NCBI GenBank assembly: GCA_049281195.1
Contig: JBAPRR010000237.1
Coordinates: forward strand, 1 to 23,636
DNA: 23,636 nt
Reading direction: 5' to 3'
Source: JBAPRR01 sp049281195
Lineage (GTDB): Bacteria; Actinomycetota; Acidimicrobiia; Acidimicrobiales; CAVXTF01
Shown here: in pieces, positions 7,124 through 14,808 of the stretch
Position numbering within the stretch: the first letter of the stretch is position 1
How the letters are laid out: every line of letters starts with the position of its first letter
Notes under the pieces: model-generated
What the model saw: the letters and a program-made list of their open reading frames with translations, nothing else
Databases searched by the model: none
Told to the model about the DNA's origin: nothing
Translations under genes and position numbers: made by a program

Positions 7124-8068
7124 ATGCGCATTCCTCTGGCAAATCGACGCCCCCTCCTTCGCTACGGCGTGATGGCGGTATTGGCGACCATGGCACTCCT
7201 GTGCAGCGCATGCAGCAAGGCGGACGGCTCAGCCAAGGCAGGCGTCATCAATGCGATCGGGGCGGAGAACGAGTACGCGGATGTGGTGTCGCAGATAGGT
7301 GGCAGGTACGTGGAGGTCTCCTCGATCCTGAACAACCCGAACACCGATCCTCATACCTTCGAAGCAAGCCCTCAGGTGGCCGAGGACGTGAGCGGCGCGG
7401 AGCTGATCGTGCAAAACGGCCTCGGCTACGACTCGTTCATGAACAAGATCGAATCTGCCTCACCGAGCTCCAAACGCAAGGTCATAACCGTGCAGAACCT
7501 TCTGGGCCTACCGGATTCCACGCCGAATCCCCATCTTTGGTACTCCCCGAAAACGATGCCTGCCGTGGCCGAGGCGATAGCAGAGGCACTGTCGGAGCTC
7601 CAGCCCACACACACTTCTTATTTCGATCAGAACTTGGCCAGGTTCGACCAGTCACTCAAGCCTTGGCTCGACGCCATCGCCCAGTTCAAGACCAAGTATC
7701 CGAATACCCCGGTCGCCGTCACCGAACCCGTGGCCGATTACATGCTCCAAGCAATGGGAATGAAAATCCTTACGCCTTTCGTCTTCCAGGCCGACATCAT
7801 GAACGGGGTCGAACCCTCACCTCAAGACGTGTCGCTCGAAGACGGTTTCTTCACCGGTCACCTGGTGAAGGTGTTCTGCTACAACGAGCAGGTCGTCGAT
7901 TCGACCACGACCTCCATACGCGGGCAAGCGGCGCAGTCCGGCATACCCGTGGTCGGCGTGTACGAGACGATGCCGACGCCGGGCTACGACTACCAGACGT
8001 GGATGCTCGCCGAAGTTCACGCAGTAGAGCGCGCTGTGATCGACAAGCAGTCGACAGAACGCCTTTGA
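7124..8068 (+). CDS. Zinc/manganese ABC transporter substrate-binding lipoprotein (ZnuA/TroA family)
   Basis: A 314-residue cluster-A1 metal-binding protein. Residues 1-29 form a lipoprotein signal ending LLCSAC, with Cys30 the likely lipidated residue. Probable metal ligands are His77 (TDPHTF), His137 (NPHLWYSP), Glu201 (VTEPVADYM) and an acidic residue near Glu281 (VGVYETMP). It would capture Zn(II) or Mn(II) outside the membrane and hand it to an ABC permease. There is no His-rich loop. Genes for the ATPase and permease, which usually follow in actinobacteria, are missing: the stop codon at 8066-8068 is the first base triplet of a tandem repeat and a decayed mobile region follows directly. 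Divergent from the MntP-like exporter. Confidence 0.87.
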   Translation: MRIPLANRRPLLRYGVMAVLATMALLCSACSKADGSAKAGVINAIGAENEYADVVSQIGGRYVEVSSILNNPNTDPHTFEASPQVAEDVSGAELIVQNGLGYDSFMNKIESASPSSKRKVITVQNLLGLPDSTPNPHLWYSPKTMPAVAEAIAEALSELQPTHTSYFDQNLARFDQSLKPWLDAIAQFKTKYPNTPVAVTEPVADYMLQAMGMKILTPFVFQADIMNGVEPSPQDVSLEDGFFTGHLVKVFCYNEQVVDSTTTSIRGQAAQSGIPVVGVYETMPTPGYDYQTWMLAEVHAVERAVIDKQSTERL

Positions 8069-8110
8069 TCACGTCCGCTGATCACGTCCGCTGACCAATT
8101 CGGCTGATCA
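8066..8110. repeat. 13-bp tandem repeat at the edge of the decayed island
   Basis: TGATCACGTCCGC occurs twice without a gap at 8066-8078 and 8079-8091. A degenerate third copy, TGACCAATTCGGC, lies at 8092-8104, and the first six bases recur at 8105-8110. The first copy starts with the lipoprotein gene's TGA stop. Each unit contains the palindrome TGATCA. Confidence 0.85.
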
Positions 8111-8723
8111 CTTCTCCCAGGGCACCTTCAACCACAGATCCACTCCGTCGACGATCTTGTACTCGCTTCCGTGGCGATTGAATACTCGAGGGACACAGAG
8201 CTTCGACCCACAGTTTCCGCACGTCCGAGTGCCCTTCAGGTAATGCGTGTGGACTCGCTCCTTCACCCCGTCGCCGTCGCTTTTCGAGAATATCTTGAAC
8301 TCGTGCGAACGTCTCAAGCGAGACAAGCGGAGGATGAGTCCCTTCGTACTCGACTCCGTGGAAGTTGATTTTCCCGATGTAGTAGCGGTTCTGGAGCATC
8401 GCGGGCAGTCGGGACTTCGGAATTGGCGTTTCAGTGCGCTTAGGCGTCGGTACGCTTCTGAAACTCGTCCCGTCATTTCGGCGTTGAGCTGATTGATCGT
8501 CCACTCATCATTTGCATACGCCTCGAAGGCCCAAGAGAGGGGTGGTTCCCGCTCTGCATCCAACTCGACTGTTCGTCCTTCTCGTCCTTCGATTACTTTG
8601 CCGATGTTGCGGTATACGAGAGGAACCTTGTTCACGGTACTCCCCACGACGGGCCTTCTCAGTCATTCCTTTGAGGACTTCAGTTCCAAGGTTCCTCGAG
8701 TAGAACTCCGCGATCGACGCCAT
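8108..8723 (-). pseudogene. Serine recombinase (large resolvase/integrase family), frameshifted remnant
   Basis: Three reading frames on the minus strand together spell the middle of a large serine recombinase. Frame 1 from 8723 gives MASIAEFYSRNLGTEVLKG; near 8645 it shifts to VPLVYRNIGKVIEGREGRTV and AFEAYANDEWTINQLNAEM; near 8460 it shifts to PTPKRTETPIPKSRLPAMLQ, NRYYIGKINFHGVEYEGTH and FARVQDILEKR; near 8275 it shifts back to HTHYLKGTRTCGNCGSKLC. The parts match the end of the resolvase catalytic domain, the recombinase domain and the start of the zinc-ribbon domain (CGNCG). The first 100 or so residues with the catalytic serine are missing, and the sequence loses similarity after the zinc ribbon. 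At least three frameshifts plus both truncations make it non-functional. Confidence 0.85.
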
Positions 8724-9123
8724 GCGGTCCGATCTGGCCCCAGTCGAACACGATCATGTCTCCCGGTGCCCAGACACCGGGACGCCGTCCGCGGTGGTTG
8801 TCGGATTGCCAAGTGGCCTTCTGTTTCGCCACCAGGCGCCGGAAGTTGCGACCGGACCCGCGATAACCGGCTGCGGCTGCGACAGGCAAGAGTCGCTTGG
8901 CTGTGATCCTTCCTTTGGTCCTGGCGACCGAGTCAGCCACGAGGTCAGCGACTGCGTCGTAGTTGTGACGAACCGGTACTACTCCGGCGTCAGCTTGCTC
9001 AGCGGCCTTGATCGCACGCTTCACGGTCGCCGGTGTCGTCCCGCAGATGTCGGCTGCGGCTCGATACGAGCCCACCTCTCTGTATGCAGCATTCATGTCC
9101 ACGCGTTCCCTCACTGATTTCAT
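8724..9123 (-). pseudogene. istA: IS21-family transposase IstA, N-terminal fragment
   Basis: The frame from the ATG at 9123 opens MKSVRERVDMNAAYREVGSY, followed by a helix-turn-helix of the type seen in IstA (AADICGTTPATVKRAIKA, about residues 23-40). Later come ITAKRLLPVAAAAGYRGSGR and PGDMIVFDWGQIG, whose Asp is the first acidic residue of the DDE integrase core. Immediately after this motif the IstA sequence stops, at about 8724, and continues in phase-shifted recombinase sequence, so roughly the last two thirds of IstA, and all of IstB, are gone. The frame stays open past the junction to 8680, giving a short chimeric tail. Terminal repeats of the element lie upstream. Confidence 0.78.
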
Positions 9124-9225
9124 GGAGGAGTCACCTTGGTCGGTGCGGATGTTGGCTAGCACCGCAACCGTCACCGGCCGGGGGACAACTCAGGTAGATA
9201 CCTCAGTGAGGGTGGGGACCTCTAG

Positions 9226-9302
9226 TGGCCAAAAGCGGGGACTTTTGTGGCCACCAGCGGGGAAATCAACTGGCCACGACCGGGGACTTTTTCATGGCCA
9301 CG
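9226..9302. mobile_element. IS21-type terminal repeats, one end only
   Basis: Four copies of TGGCCA-type motifs are regularly spaced: 9226 (TGGCCA), 9248, 9271 and 9295. The first three are followed by AGCGGGG or ACCGGGG and an A/T-rich step such as ACTTTT. The spacing is 22, 23 and 24 bases. IS21-family elements carry such multiple subterminal transposase-binding repeats. The repeats sit about 100 bases upstream of the truncated istA, as in the intact family, and mark the surviving end of the element. The exact outer boundary, near 9300, cannot be fixed without the other end. Confidence 0.72.
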
Positions 9303-9615
9303 GACAGACGATCTTCGCACTACTTCAAGCTTTGCGCCTGATCCCCGTGTCAACCAAACGTCGCTGGTGACGGACCGCAGTCGATCAAAAGACTGCGATG
9401 ACAGACAAGACGAACCATCGAACGCTTAGTTCTACGTGCCCTGACTTACGCAACCGCTCACAACGCTCTCCCGTCCACCGACATGACGAAGATCAAGTTA
9501 ACTCTCAAGTTGCTGGAGTATGTACCGGTGGAAAGAACCTAACTTGGCAAACACCTTGGATTTAAGCGAGATTCTGGGGGTCTCCCTAGCTGACTGACCA
9601 TGAAAGCAGGTACCC
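9303..9615. other. Gene-free stretch between IS21 end and methyltransferase gene
   Basis: About 310 bases, more AT-rich than the flanking core genes. I see no convincing coding frame, RNA gene or strong hairpin. AGCAGG five bases before the ATG at 9616 is a plausible ribosome-binding site. The promoter for the methyltransferase must lie here, but no clear -35/-10 pair stands out. Confidence 0.5.
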
Positions 9616-10440
9616 ATGCTCCACTGGCCATCATTCCCGCCACTGAACTACCACGGCCAGCTGGACCCAGAATTCCAGGCGTGGCTAAAGAATCAAGAAA
9701 ATGATGTAACCGTCGGAGACTGTGAGTGGTATCACACAGTTCAACTCCGATCTGGAGAAGTAATCGAAGGCGCTTGGGATCTCAGAGGCGGCGAAAGAGA
9801 GTATCTGGGCCAGCTCGACCTGGGTGGTCAACGCGTCTTAGAGCTTGGTCCGGCAACTGGGTATCTAACGGCATGGATGGAGGAGTCCGGGGCGAACGTA
9901 GTTGGGTTTGAGGCTGGATATGACGTCTCTGTCGACCTCCTGCCCGTCGCTGGCAGAGATATGTTTCGGGAGAAGGCAATAATAATGAAGTTCGTTGAGC
10001 GCGTCCACCATTCCTGGTGGTACTTGCAGAGGGATCTTGGAATGAACGCGAAACTGGCCTTCGGAAATATTTATCATTTGCCAGAGGACTTAGGTCACTT
10101 TGATACGTCAGTCTTCGGGGCGATTCTGCTTCACCTCCGAGATCCATGGGGAGCACTCTCCGAAGCTGCGGCGCGCACGACGAGGCACATCATTGTCACA
10201 GATGTCTTGGAAGATGGACTTGACCCTTCTGTCAACGCGATGAGATTTGCGACAGCCGGTCGTGACGCTCTCACTAACTGGTGGATTATTTCTCCCGGGA
10301 CAGTCGTCGAAATGGTGCAGAGACTGGGGTTTCAGAGAACGTCAGTGCATTTTCACACTCAGTCGCACCACCTTGGCCACGCGATGAACGAGCCCGCTGT
10401 CCAGATGAACATGTTCACAGTTGTAGGGTCACGCTCATAG
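9616..10440 (+). CDS. SAM-dependent methyltransferase, class I, substrate unknown
   Basis: A 274-residue class I methyltransferase. SAM-binding motif I is VLELGPATGYLTAW (about residues 74-87), with the following acidic residue in VVGFEAGYD. Upstream, WYHTVQLRSGEVIEGAWDLR (about 39-58) recalls the region before the SAM site in CmoB-like (Mettransf_9) proteins. A LLHLRDPWGAL segment then forms the post-motif region. The closest functional class I can suggest is a small-molecule, sugar or tRNA-wobble-type methyltransferase; the substrate is not visible. Base composition is clearly lower in GC than the core genes, and it sits alone between mobile-element debris and other fragments, so horizontal acquisition is likely. 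The start follows a plausible Shine-Dalgarno (AGCAGG). Confidence 0.8.
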   Translation: MLHWPSFPPLNYHGQLDPEFQAWLKNQENDVTVGDCEWYHTVQLRSGEVIEGAWDLRGGEREYLGQLDLGGQRVLELGPATGYLTAWMEESGANVVGFEAGYDVSVDLLPVAGRDMFREKAIIMKFVERVHHSWWYLQRDLGMNAKLAFGNIYHLPEDLGHFDTSVFGAILLHLRDPWGALSEAAARTTRHIIVTDVLEDGLDPSVNAMRFATAGRDALTNWWIISPGTVVEMVQRLGFQRTSVHFHTQSHHLGHAMNEPAVQMNMFTVVGSRS

Positions 10441-10894
10441 CGTGAAGCAAAGAATGAATTAGAGCCTAACGTCCCGGCGCCTGGTTGACGCATGATCGGA
10501 GGGTGCTGGGCCCTTCGCGCTACCGTTGCTCGGTTGATTATCCGGAGCGTCTACGCGGAGTCGTTTGAGACCGACTATTTTATTTAACGTGAGGTAGCAG
10601 TCCAAAGGCGTGAGCATCGGCACCGGTGTTGTGACATAGGAAATCACTGCTTCTTCCAAAAACATGGATGCTCAACTTTTGAATCGGCCCATTGACTTTG
10701 CATTACGAGAGTCTTTGAGTCAGAGGAGAACTCACAAGTTAGATAGCTAGGGAGGGGCAAACCGCGGGGAAAAGTTAGAGCTGGTACGCGGTCAGGCCAG
10801 AGCAGCGCTCAGGGGACCTTCATGAACGAGCGATCCCCGCGGAACCGCCGATCGCCACATCAGATCAGACTCTGTTAGACCACGGTTGTTGCAA
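10441..10894. other. Gene-free stretch in the accessory island
   Basis: About 450 bases of relatively AT-rich DNA. A 68-codon open frame exists on the minus strand (10665-10459), but it has no ribosome-binding site and resembles nothing I know. I see no RNA gene, terminator with a clear U-tract or repeat here. It probably holds degraded accessory DNA. Confidence 0.45.
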
Positions 10895-11254
10895 TCAATA
10901 TTTTCGGTAGGGCCAGTCGTGCCCACCGGTGTCTTTGGCTCCAGAGGAGTCACCGCAAGGAACCTTTTGACTAATTCGAACGGTGACACTGCTAGGAGGG
11001 ATCTGACTAAACCGAAATGGAAGACATCCCAGTGACGACCCCGAGGAGGAGAGCGATTCATCTGGAGACGCCACCCCATCTGGACTCTCGGAGTCGGTCG
11101 TTGATTGTCCAGGGTCCAACCTGACTTTGGTGAAGAACTGATTGCAGGTGATGTTGCATTGACGATCAATCACGACCTGTGAGGTGTCGTTCTTGACCTC
11201 CAGGGTGAACGTGGAGTCGTCGGCGCCGCAAGATTGCAGGATCAGCGTGGCAGG
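10895..11254 (-). pseudogene. Lipoprotein-like gene lacking its signal peptide
   Basis: The minus-strand frame from about 11254 to the TGA at 10895 reads like real protein: a lipobox-like LILQSCGADD is followed by TFTLEVKNDTSQVVIDRQC, then LDPGQSTT, LGCLPFRF and VRISQKVPC. The spacing Cys...LxPGxS...GCLP...VxVSQ..PC is a pattern I associate with small actinobacterial lipoproteins of unknown function with paired cysteines. Upstream of the lipobox there is no start codon and no hydrophobic segment; an in-frame stop lies about 14 codons upstream of the cysteine. A GTG at 11173 could start a shorter cytosolic product, but it would miss the lipobox. I think the 5' end was lost in a rearrangement near 11255, where the next gene begins divergently. 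Confidence 0.5.
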
Positions 11255-11262
11255 AATACACC

Positions 11263-11532
11263 ATGAGCGGCGTCATCGACGCGCTCCCGCTTGATATGAG
11301 GGAGATCTTCATCGAGACGGTGGGTGCGATTGATCAAGAGCTACTTCTGGCGTCGCAAGCTACCGACGACCCGACCCGGGAACAGCGAAAGGCTGTTCTA
11401 GATCTCCTCTATACCGAGTTCTGTCGTCATCTCAAGCCTGACGATGAACCAACAGAGAGAGGCAAGTTGATCGACAACACGCTCGGGGCCTTCCTTCTTC
11501 GCTGGACCATCGAAGGTAATGCAACGAGCTGA
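11263..11532 (+). CDS. Small acidic protein of unknown function
   Basis: An 89-residue protein I do not recognise. It looks entirely alpha-helical and acidic, with MREIFIETVGAIDQELLLA, then PTREQRKAVLDLLYTEFCRH, then ERGKLIDNTLGAFLLRW. There is no signal peptide or membrane segment. The ATG at 11263 follows AGGAA at a good distance, and the frame has sensible codon use, so it is likely expressed. It lies in the AT-richer island next to a truncated lipoprotein gene and is convergent with the mesaconyl-CoA hydratase gene. An island-borne small regulatory or immunity-type protein is possible, but nothing in the sequence proves it. Confidence 0.55.
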   Translation: MSGVIDALPLDMREIFIETVGAIDQELLLASQATDDPTREQRKAVLDLLYTEFCRHLKPDDEPTERGKLIDNTLGAFLLRWTIEGNATS

Positions 11533-11762
11533 CATCCTTCGGGGTCAAGCGGTGACTCCCTTTCGGCTGGGCTACACCCGTTTATCGGGTTCTTGAAGCT
11601 CACCTGAGATGGGCCCGACGATGACAGCCCGGCGCTCGTAGGGTCTGCGGTGTTACGCAGCTGATTTTCGTCAGCACCCTTCGAACAAGTTCGAACTGAA
11701 CGGCACGGCCGCGCGATGAGAGCTATGTCGACCTCGGGGCACGAGACGCCAATAGTGCCTTC

Positions 11763-11793
11763 GCGCCGATTCCTCCGCAAGGAATCGCTGCGC
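11763..11793 (-). terminator. Hairpin after the mesaconyl-CoA hydratase gene
   Basis: CGATTCC (11767-11773) pairs with GGAATCG (11781-11787) around a 7-base loop, and outer GCGC blocks (11763-11766 and 11790-11793) extend the stem across a two-base bulge. On the minus strand it begins nine bases after the hydratase stop. There is no U-tract, which is common for GC-rich actinobacterial terminators. The function is inferred from position. Confidence 0.4.
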
Positions 11794-11801
11794 TCAGTGT
11801 T

Positions 11802-12317
11802 TCAGTCCCAGGCTTCGTCCGGCGAGTACGGCCGCATGCGTTCCGGCGCCGCGTCACGTTTCCAGACCATGACGTTACGGCGGAAGTAGCAAACCTCCTC
11901 GGCTCTTTGGTTGAATCCCTTCGTCTCCACCCTCACCACACCGCGGTCGGTCTTGGACTTCGAAGGCGTTACCTCGAGGACCCTGGTCTCGGCGTAGATC
12001 GTGTCCCCGTGGAAGGTGGGCTTTCTGTGAATGAGGGATTCAACCTCGAGGTTGGCGATGGCAGAACCGCTCACGTCGGGAACGCTCATTCCGAGCACCA
12101 GCGAATAGACGAGGTTCCCCACGACCACGTTCTTTCCGTGAACGGTCTGGTGCTCTGCGAACCAGGCGTCCGAGTGAAGCGGATGGTGGTTCATGGTGGT
12201 CATGCAGAAGAGGTGGTCTTCGGCCTCGGTGATGGTCTTGCCGGGCCAATGGCGGTAGATGTCTCCCACCTCGAAGTCCTCGAGGCACCGGCCGAACGGC
12301 CGCTCGTAGATGGTCAT
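11802..12317 (-). CDS. mch: MaoC-family dehydratase, probable mesaconyl-CoA hydratase (beta-methylmalyl-CoA dehydratase)
   Basis: A 171-residue single hot-dog protein. Its hydratase-2 region is MTTMNHHPLHSDAWFA (about residues 39-54) with the conserved His48. Other stretches are EVGDIYRHWPGKTITEAED, GKNVVVGNLVYSLVLGMSV and PTFHGDTIYAETRVLEVTPS. These read closely like the short MaoC proteins found beside ccr, mutase and lyase genes in Streptomyces ethylmalonyl-CoA clusters. The expected reaction is reversible hydration of mesaconyl-CoA to beta-methylmalyl-CoA. The ATG at 12317 is preferred because the family-conserved sequence begins right after it; a GTG at 12389 would add 24 non-conserved residues. 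It is last in the minus-strand run that begins with the DUF6941-type gene, followed by a hairpin. A different short-chain enoyl-CoA hydratase cannot be excluded. Confidence 0.75.
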   Translation of the reverse strand: MTIYERPFGRCLEDFEVGDIYRHWPGKTITEAEDHLFCMTTMNHHPLHSDAWFAEHQTVHGKNVVVGNLVYSLVLGMSVPDVSGSAIANLEVESLIHRKPTFHGDTIYAETRVLEVTPSKSKTDRGVVRVETKGFNQRAEEVCYFRRNVMVWKRDAAPERMRPYSPDEAWD

Positions 12318-12389
12318 AGGCACGGGTGTAGTACGCGCGGCGCCCGCCCGTCCACATGAGGCGAGCCCGTCCATTTGACCGGCGTCCAC

Positions 12390-13868
12390 TCAGGCCACCG
12401 GGGTCGGAACGGGTACCTCAGGCGCCTGTTCCGATTTAGGCGCCAGAACGATGGCTGCGCCGATCACAGCCCACCATGCGAGCAACCCCAGTCCCAGACA
12501 CTCGGCGAACAGCGCTGAGGCCCCGGCAGTCGAATGGAGCCATGGCTCGACGGGCTGGTCGCCGACCGCGTAGAGCACTCCCACGGCGAGGAGCTCGACG
12601 ACAATGAGGACCCACAGCCACGCGTCGGAGCCGAATCCCATGGAGCGGCGGGCCCGGCGGAACAAGACTGAAGCCGCTATCCCGATCACAATTGCCAGAC
12701 CGGTCAGATGCAGATCGGGCGCCATCGAATGGAACACATCGTCCGCGCGCCCGAAGGGTGAGCCGATCCTCGGTCCGGTGAGGTAGTAATCAGTCGTGGC
12801 GCGCCTGATGGCCGCTCCTACGGGCCACGCGATCACCCCGGCCACCCCCCAGGCCGCAGCAGTGGCTCCGATCACACCCCTGTGGCGCTCGACACGCGAA
12901 GCGTTCGGCTCGGGCCCGTGACGCGGCGCGGAAAGCCACCGCAACCCGATGAGGACGAACACCACGATCGCCGCCCCTATCCCGTCATCGGTGGTGAGCC
13001 CCGCGGCCACCGCCAACACGGCGGCCGCGCGCCCGTGCTCGCCGCCACACGGGAGCACCAGACCCATCGCCGCAGCGCCCACCGCGCAAGCAGCTGCGAG
13101 CATGTCCACCGATCCGTTCGTGGCGCTCGGACCGGCCAGCCCAAATGCACCGAGCACCCACGCCGCGCTCAACAGGCCGGCGATCACCGTGAGCGCGGTT
13201 GCGCCTAAGGCGTTTCTGCGAATGGCGGTTCTGATGGCGGCAATCAACCCAACTTCGAGGACAGTCGCTCCGACCGCAGCGATCGCGCACCCGGTAAGAA
13301 GAGCCAGGACCACCTGACCCACGCGCAGGCTGGAGACTCCGGTGATCGCCCATCCGAGTGCGACCGTGGCGCCACTCAGTGGCGGGTAGCTCGAATGCGA
13401 CAGGATCAGTCCCTGGTTGGTGAGGGCGGCCAGCGCGGTGGCGTGACCGGCCTGGATCCAGGTCGCGTGTACCAGCCATATCGTGCGCGCTTCGCTACCG
13501 ATGTCGACGCGCGCCAGGCTCAGAAGTGACCACGCGGTGGCGGCCGCGACGCCGAGGACTCCGGCTCCGCCGACGATCCAGAGCACGAACCGGGGGCGCG
13601 GAGCGGTCGGTGATCTCCTTGATTCTCTTCTGGCCAACCACGACGCAGTGGCGGCCGCGTTGGCTCCGATGGCCAAGGGAACGAACCAGCCGATCTCCGT
13701 TCCGTCCACCAGAACGGTGAGCTCCCCTGCGGCGCCGGCGAGCACAGCTCCGCCGATAGGAGCGAGGAAGGGTGTGACCGGTCGCCAGCCGGCGAGCATT
13801 CGCGCCGGAAGAGCGCCCGCGGCGCACAGGACCGCCATGGTCACGATGATGGCGAGGGTCGGGCTCAC
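12390..13868 (-). CDS. Polytopic membrane protein, GT-C glycosyltransferase-like
   Basis: A 492-residue protein with roughly a dozen hydrophobic segments spread over its whole length. After two or three N-terminal helices, an external loop (about residues 120-165) contains acidic residues and aromatic pairs (VDIGSEARTIWLVHATW), then HSSYPPLSGATVALGW. An acidic loop between the first helices and a SYPPL-type motif are typical of GT-C lipid-linked sugar transferases, which use polyprenyl-phosphate sugars at the outer face. This is a fold-level resemblance only, and the usual Asp in the first loop is not clearly placed. The GTG start overlaps the TGA of the gene before it (GTGA), so translation is coupled to the small anchored protein. 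It may act on a surface glycan. Confidence 0.65.
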   Translation of the reverse strand: MSPTLAIIVTMAVLCAAGALPARMLAGWRPVTPFLAPIGGAVLAGAAGELTVLVDGTEIGWFVPLAIGANAAATASWLARRESRRSPTAPRPRFVLWIVGGAGVLGVAAATAWSLLSLARVDIGSEARTIWLVHATWIQAGHATALAALTNQGLILSHSSYPPLSGATVALGWAITGVSSLRVGQVVLALLTGCAIAAVGATVLEVGLIAAIRTAIRRNALGATALTVIAGLLSAAWVLGAFGLAGPSATNGSVDMLAAACAVGAAAMGLVLPCGGEHGRAAAVLAVAAGLTTDDGIGAAIVVFVLIGLRWLSAPRHGPEPNASRVERHRGVIGATAAAWGVAGVIAWPVGAAIRRATTDYYLTGPRIGSPFGRADDVFHSMAPDLHLTGLAIVIGIAASVLFRRARRSMGFGSDAWLWVLIVVELLAVGVLYAVGDQPVEPWLHSTAGASALFAECLGLGLLAWWAVIGAAIVLAPKSEQAPEVPVPTPVA

Positions 13869-14278
13869 GATGCCGCCTCCCCGCGCTTCGCGGTCAGCAC
13901 CACACCCGAACAGGATCGAACGCCGCTTCCGGGCGCCAGGCCGAGGACAAGCAGAGCCTGAGACGGCTTGGCCGCGACCGTCAGGTAATTCCCCGCGGCG
14001 TTCAACAGTGTGACGGCCTGCGCGGATGACGGTCCGCCGGCGAACGAAATCGCAGCCCCCGCGGGTAGCAGTCGACGAACCTGCGCATCGAGGCAGTCGT
14101 AGAAGGCGGTCTGGCGCGCGGCGCGGTCTACGGCATCGCTCGAACTGAGCGAGTCAGTAGAGCGGACGCCGGTTTCCGCCTTGGATACGAGCAGGAACGC
14201 GCACCCCGCGCAAAGCAGCAGCGCGAGGACGCGCTGCGCGGGCTGTTGCCATCTGTTGCGCCAGGCCGATCCCACCAT
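13865..14278 (-). CDS. Small membrane-anchored protein of unknown function
   Basis: A 137-residue protein with one N-terminal membrane segment (VLALLLCAGCAFLLVSK, about residues 17-33), after which the remaining 100 residues would lie outside the cell. The external part has two cysteines, one in FYDCLDAQ and one in VRSCSGVV, which may be bridged, and the segment RRLLPAGAAISFAGG. No known domain. Its TGA is shared with the GTG start of the GT-C-like membrane protein, and it follows the DUF6941-type gene by 38 bases. Coupling with a membrane transferase suggests an accessory subunit of that protein, which is inference. Confidence 0.7.
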   Translation of the reverse strand: MVGSAWRNRWQQPAQRVLALLLCAGCAFLLVSKAETGVRSTDSLSSSDAVDRAARQTAFYDCLDAQVRRLLPAGAAISFAGGPSSAQAVTLLNAAGNYLTVAAKPSQALLVLGLAPGSGVRSCSGVVLTAKRGEAAS

Positions 14279-14316
14279 TTACGACCACTCGCTCGCGTAA
14301 CGCTCGCTCGGGCGTA

Positions 14317-14745
14317 TCAGTCCTCTTGCCTCGGGCGTACGGTGAAGGCCACGGACCAGTCGTCCTCGGACTCGCCGTCTATGGAGAGTCGCCAGATGTA
14401 ACGGTTTCCGGGCTCAAGAGGAAACGGACCGAACCCGAACGCCATCGCCGCGTCTGCGGGCGTGCCTTCGGGGACGATGTCGGGCCGTGGTGCCACGAAC
14501 TCGCCCCTCAATTCCAGCGGCGCCTTTCCATCAGTGGTGTCGACCATGACGGGTCTTCCGTCGGCGTCTTCCAAGAAGAGAACCCAATGATGGGAGACGT
14601 CGGTCTGGTTCCACGGCACCTCGATCTTGATGGCGAGGGCGGTGAACACCGGATCGGGGCCGATGATGGAGATGCCACCTCCGAGCACGTACAGCTTCTG
14701 CTCGGCGACCTGGGCAGAGTCGCAGAGGAGCATCGTCACCTTCAC
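14317..14745 (-). CDS. DUF6941-type conserved protein
   Basis: A 142-residue soluble protein whose opening, MKVTMLLCDSAQVAEQKLYV followed by LGGGISIIGPDP, is the hallmark of a small conserved family that I believe is DUF6941; its function is unknown. The rest predicts a beta-sandwich: KIEVPWNQTD, HWVLFLEDADGRPV, and a C-terminal PGNRYIWRLSIDGE segment. No signal peptide or catalytic motif is visible. The start is a GTG at 14745-14743 immediately after a leaderless-type -10 box. It heads a minus-strand run of four genes (this one, the anchored protein, the GT-C-like protein and the hydratase). It is divergent from a methyltransferase gene. Confidence 0.7.
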   Translation of the reverse strand: MKVTMLLCDSAQVAEQKLYVLGGGISIIGPDPVFTALAIKIEVPWNQTDVSHHWVLFLEDADGRPVMVDTTDGKAPLELRGEFVAPRPDIVPEGTPADAAMAFGFGPFPLEPGNRYIWRLSIDGESEDDWSVAFTVRPRQED

Positions 14746-14752
14746 CCGGCGA

Positions 14753-14758
14753 ACCCTA
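14753..14758 (-). promoter_or_regulatory. Leaderless-type -10 box (TAGGGT) for the DUF6941-type gene
   Basis: On the minus strand TAGGGT is followed by seven bases and then the GTG start, which puts the transcription start on or beside the first codon. No Shine-Dalgarno is present. A -35 element is not clear. Confidence 0.45.
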
Positions 14759-14808
14759 CCGCCGAGTGCCGCTCGTCCATAGCAGTCTCATTGGTAGTTT
14801 CAGCGTTC

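Noticed and set aside
10459..10665. 68-codon minus-strand frame in the island
   Set aside because: No ribosome-binding site, no similarity I recognise and an Arg-rich, degenerate C-terminus. Not distinguishable from chance.
11680..11695. Near-palindrome TTCGAACAAGTTCGAA resembling an actinobacterial LexA (SOS) box
   Set aside because: The half-sites match, but the spacer is two bases instead of four, and the site lies between two convergent gene ends with no promoter to control.
11681..11710. T-loop-like GTTCGAA as a sign of a tRNA gene
   Set aside because: No matching acceptor stem, anticodon arm or D-arm within 80 bases on either strand.
14326..14808. Upstream extension of the 14809 methyltransferase frame by 160 codons
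   Set aside because: It runs antisense through the DUF6941-type gene, and its translation has none of the methyltransferase motifs. The protein-like part begins near 14809.
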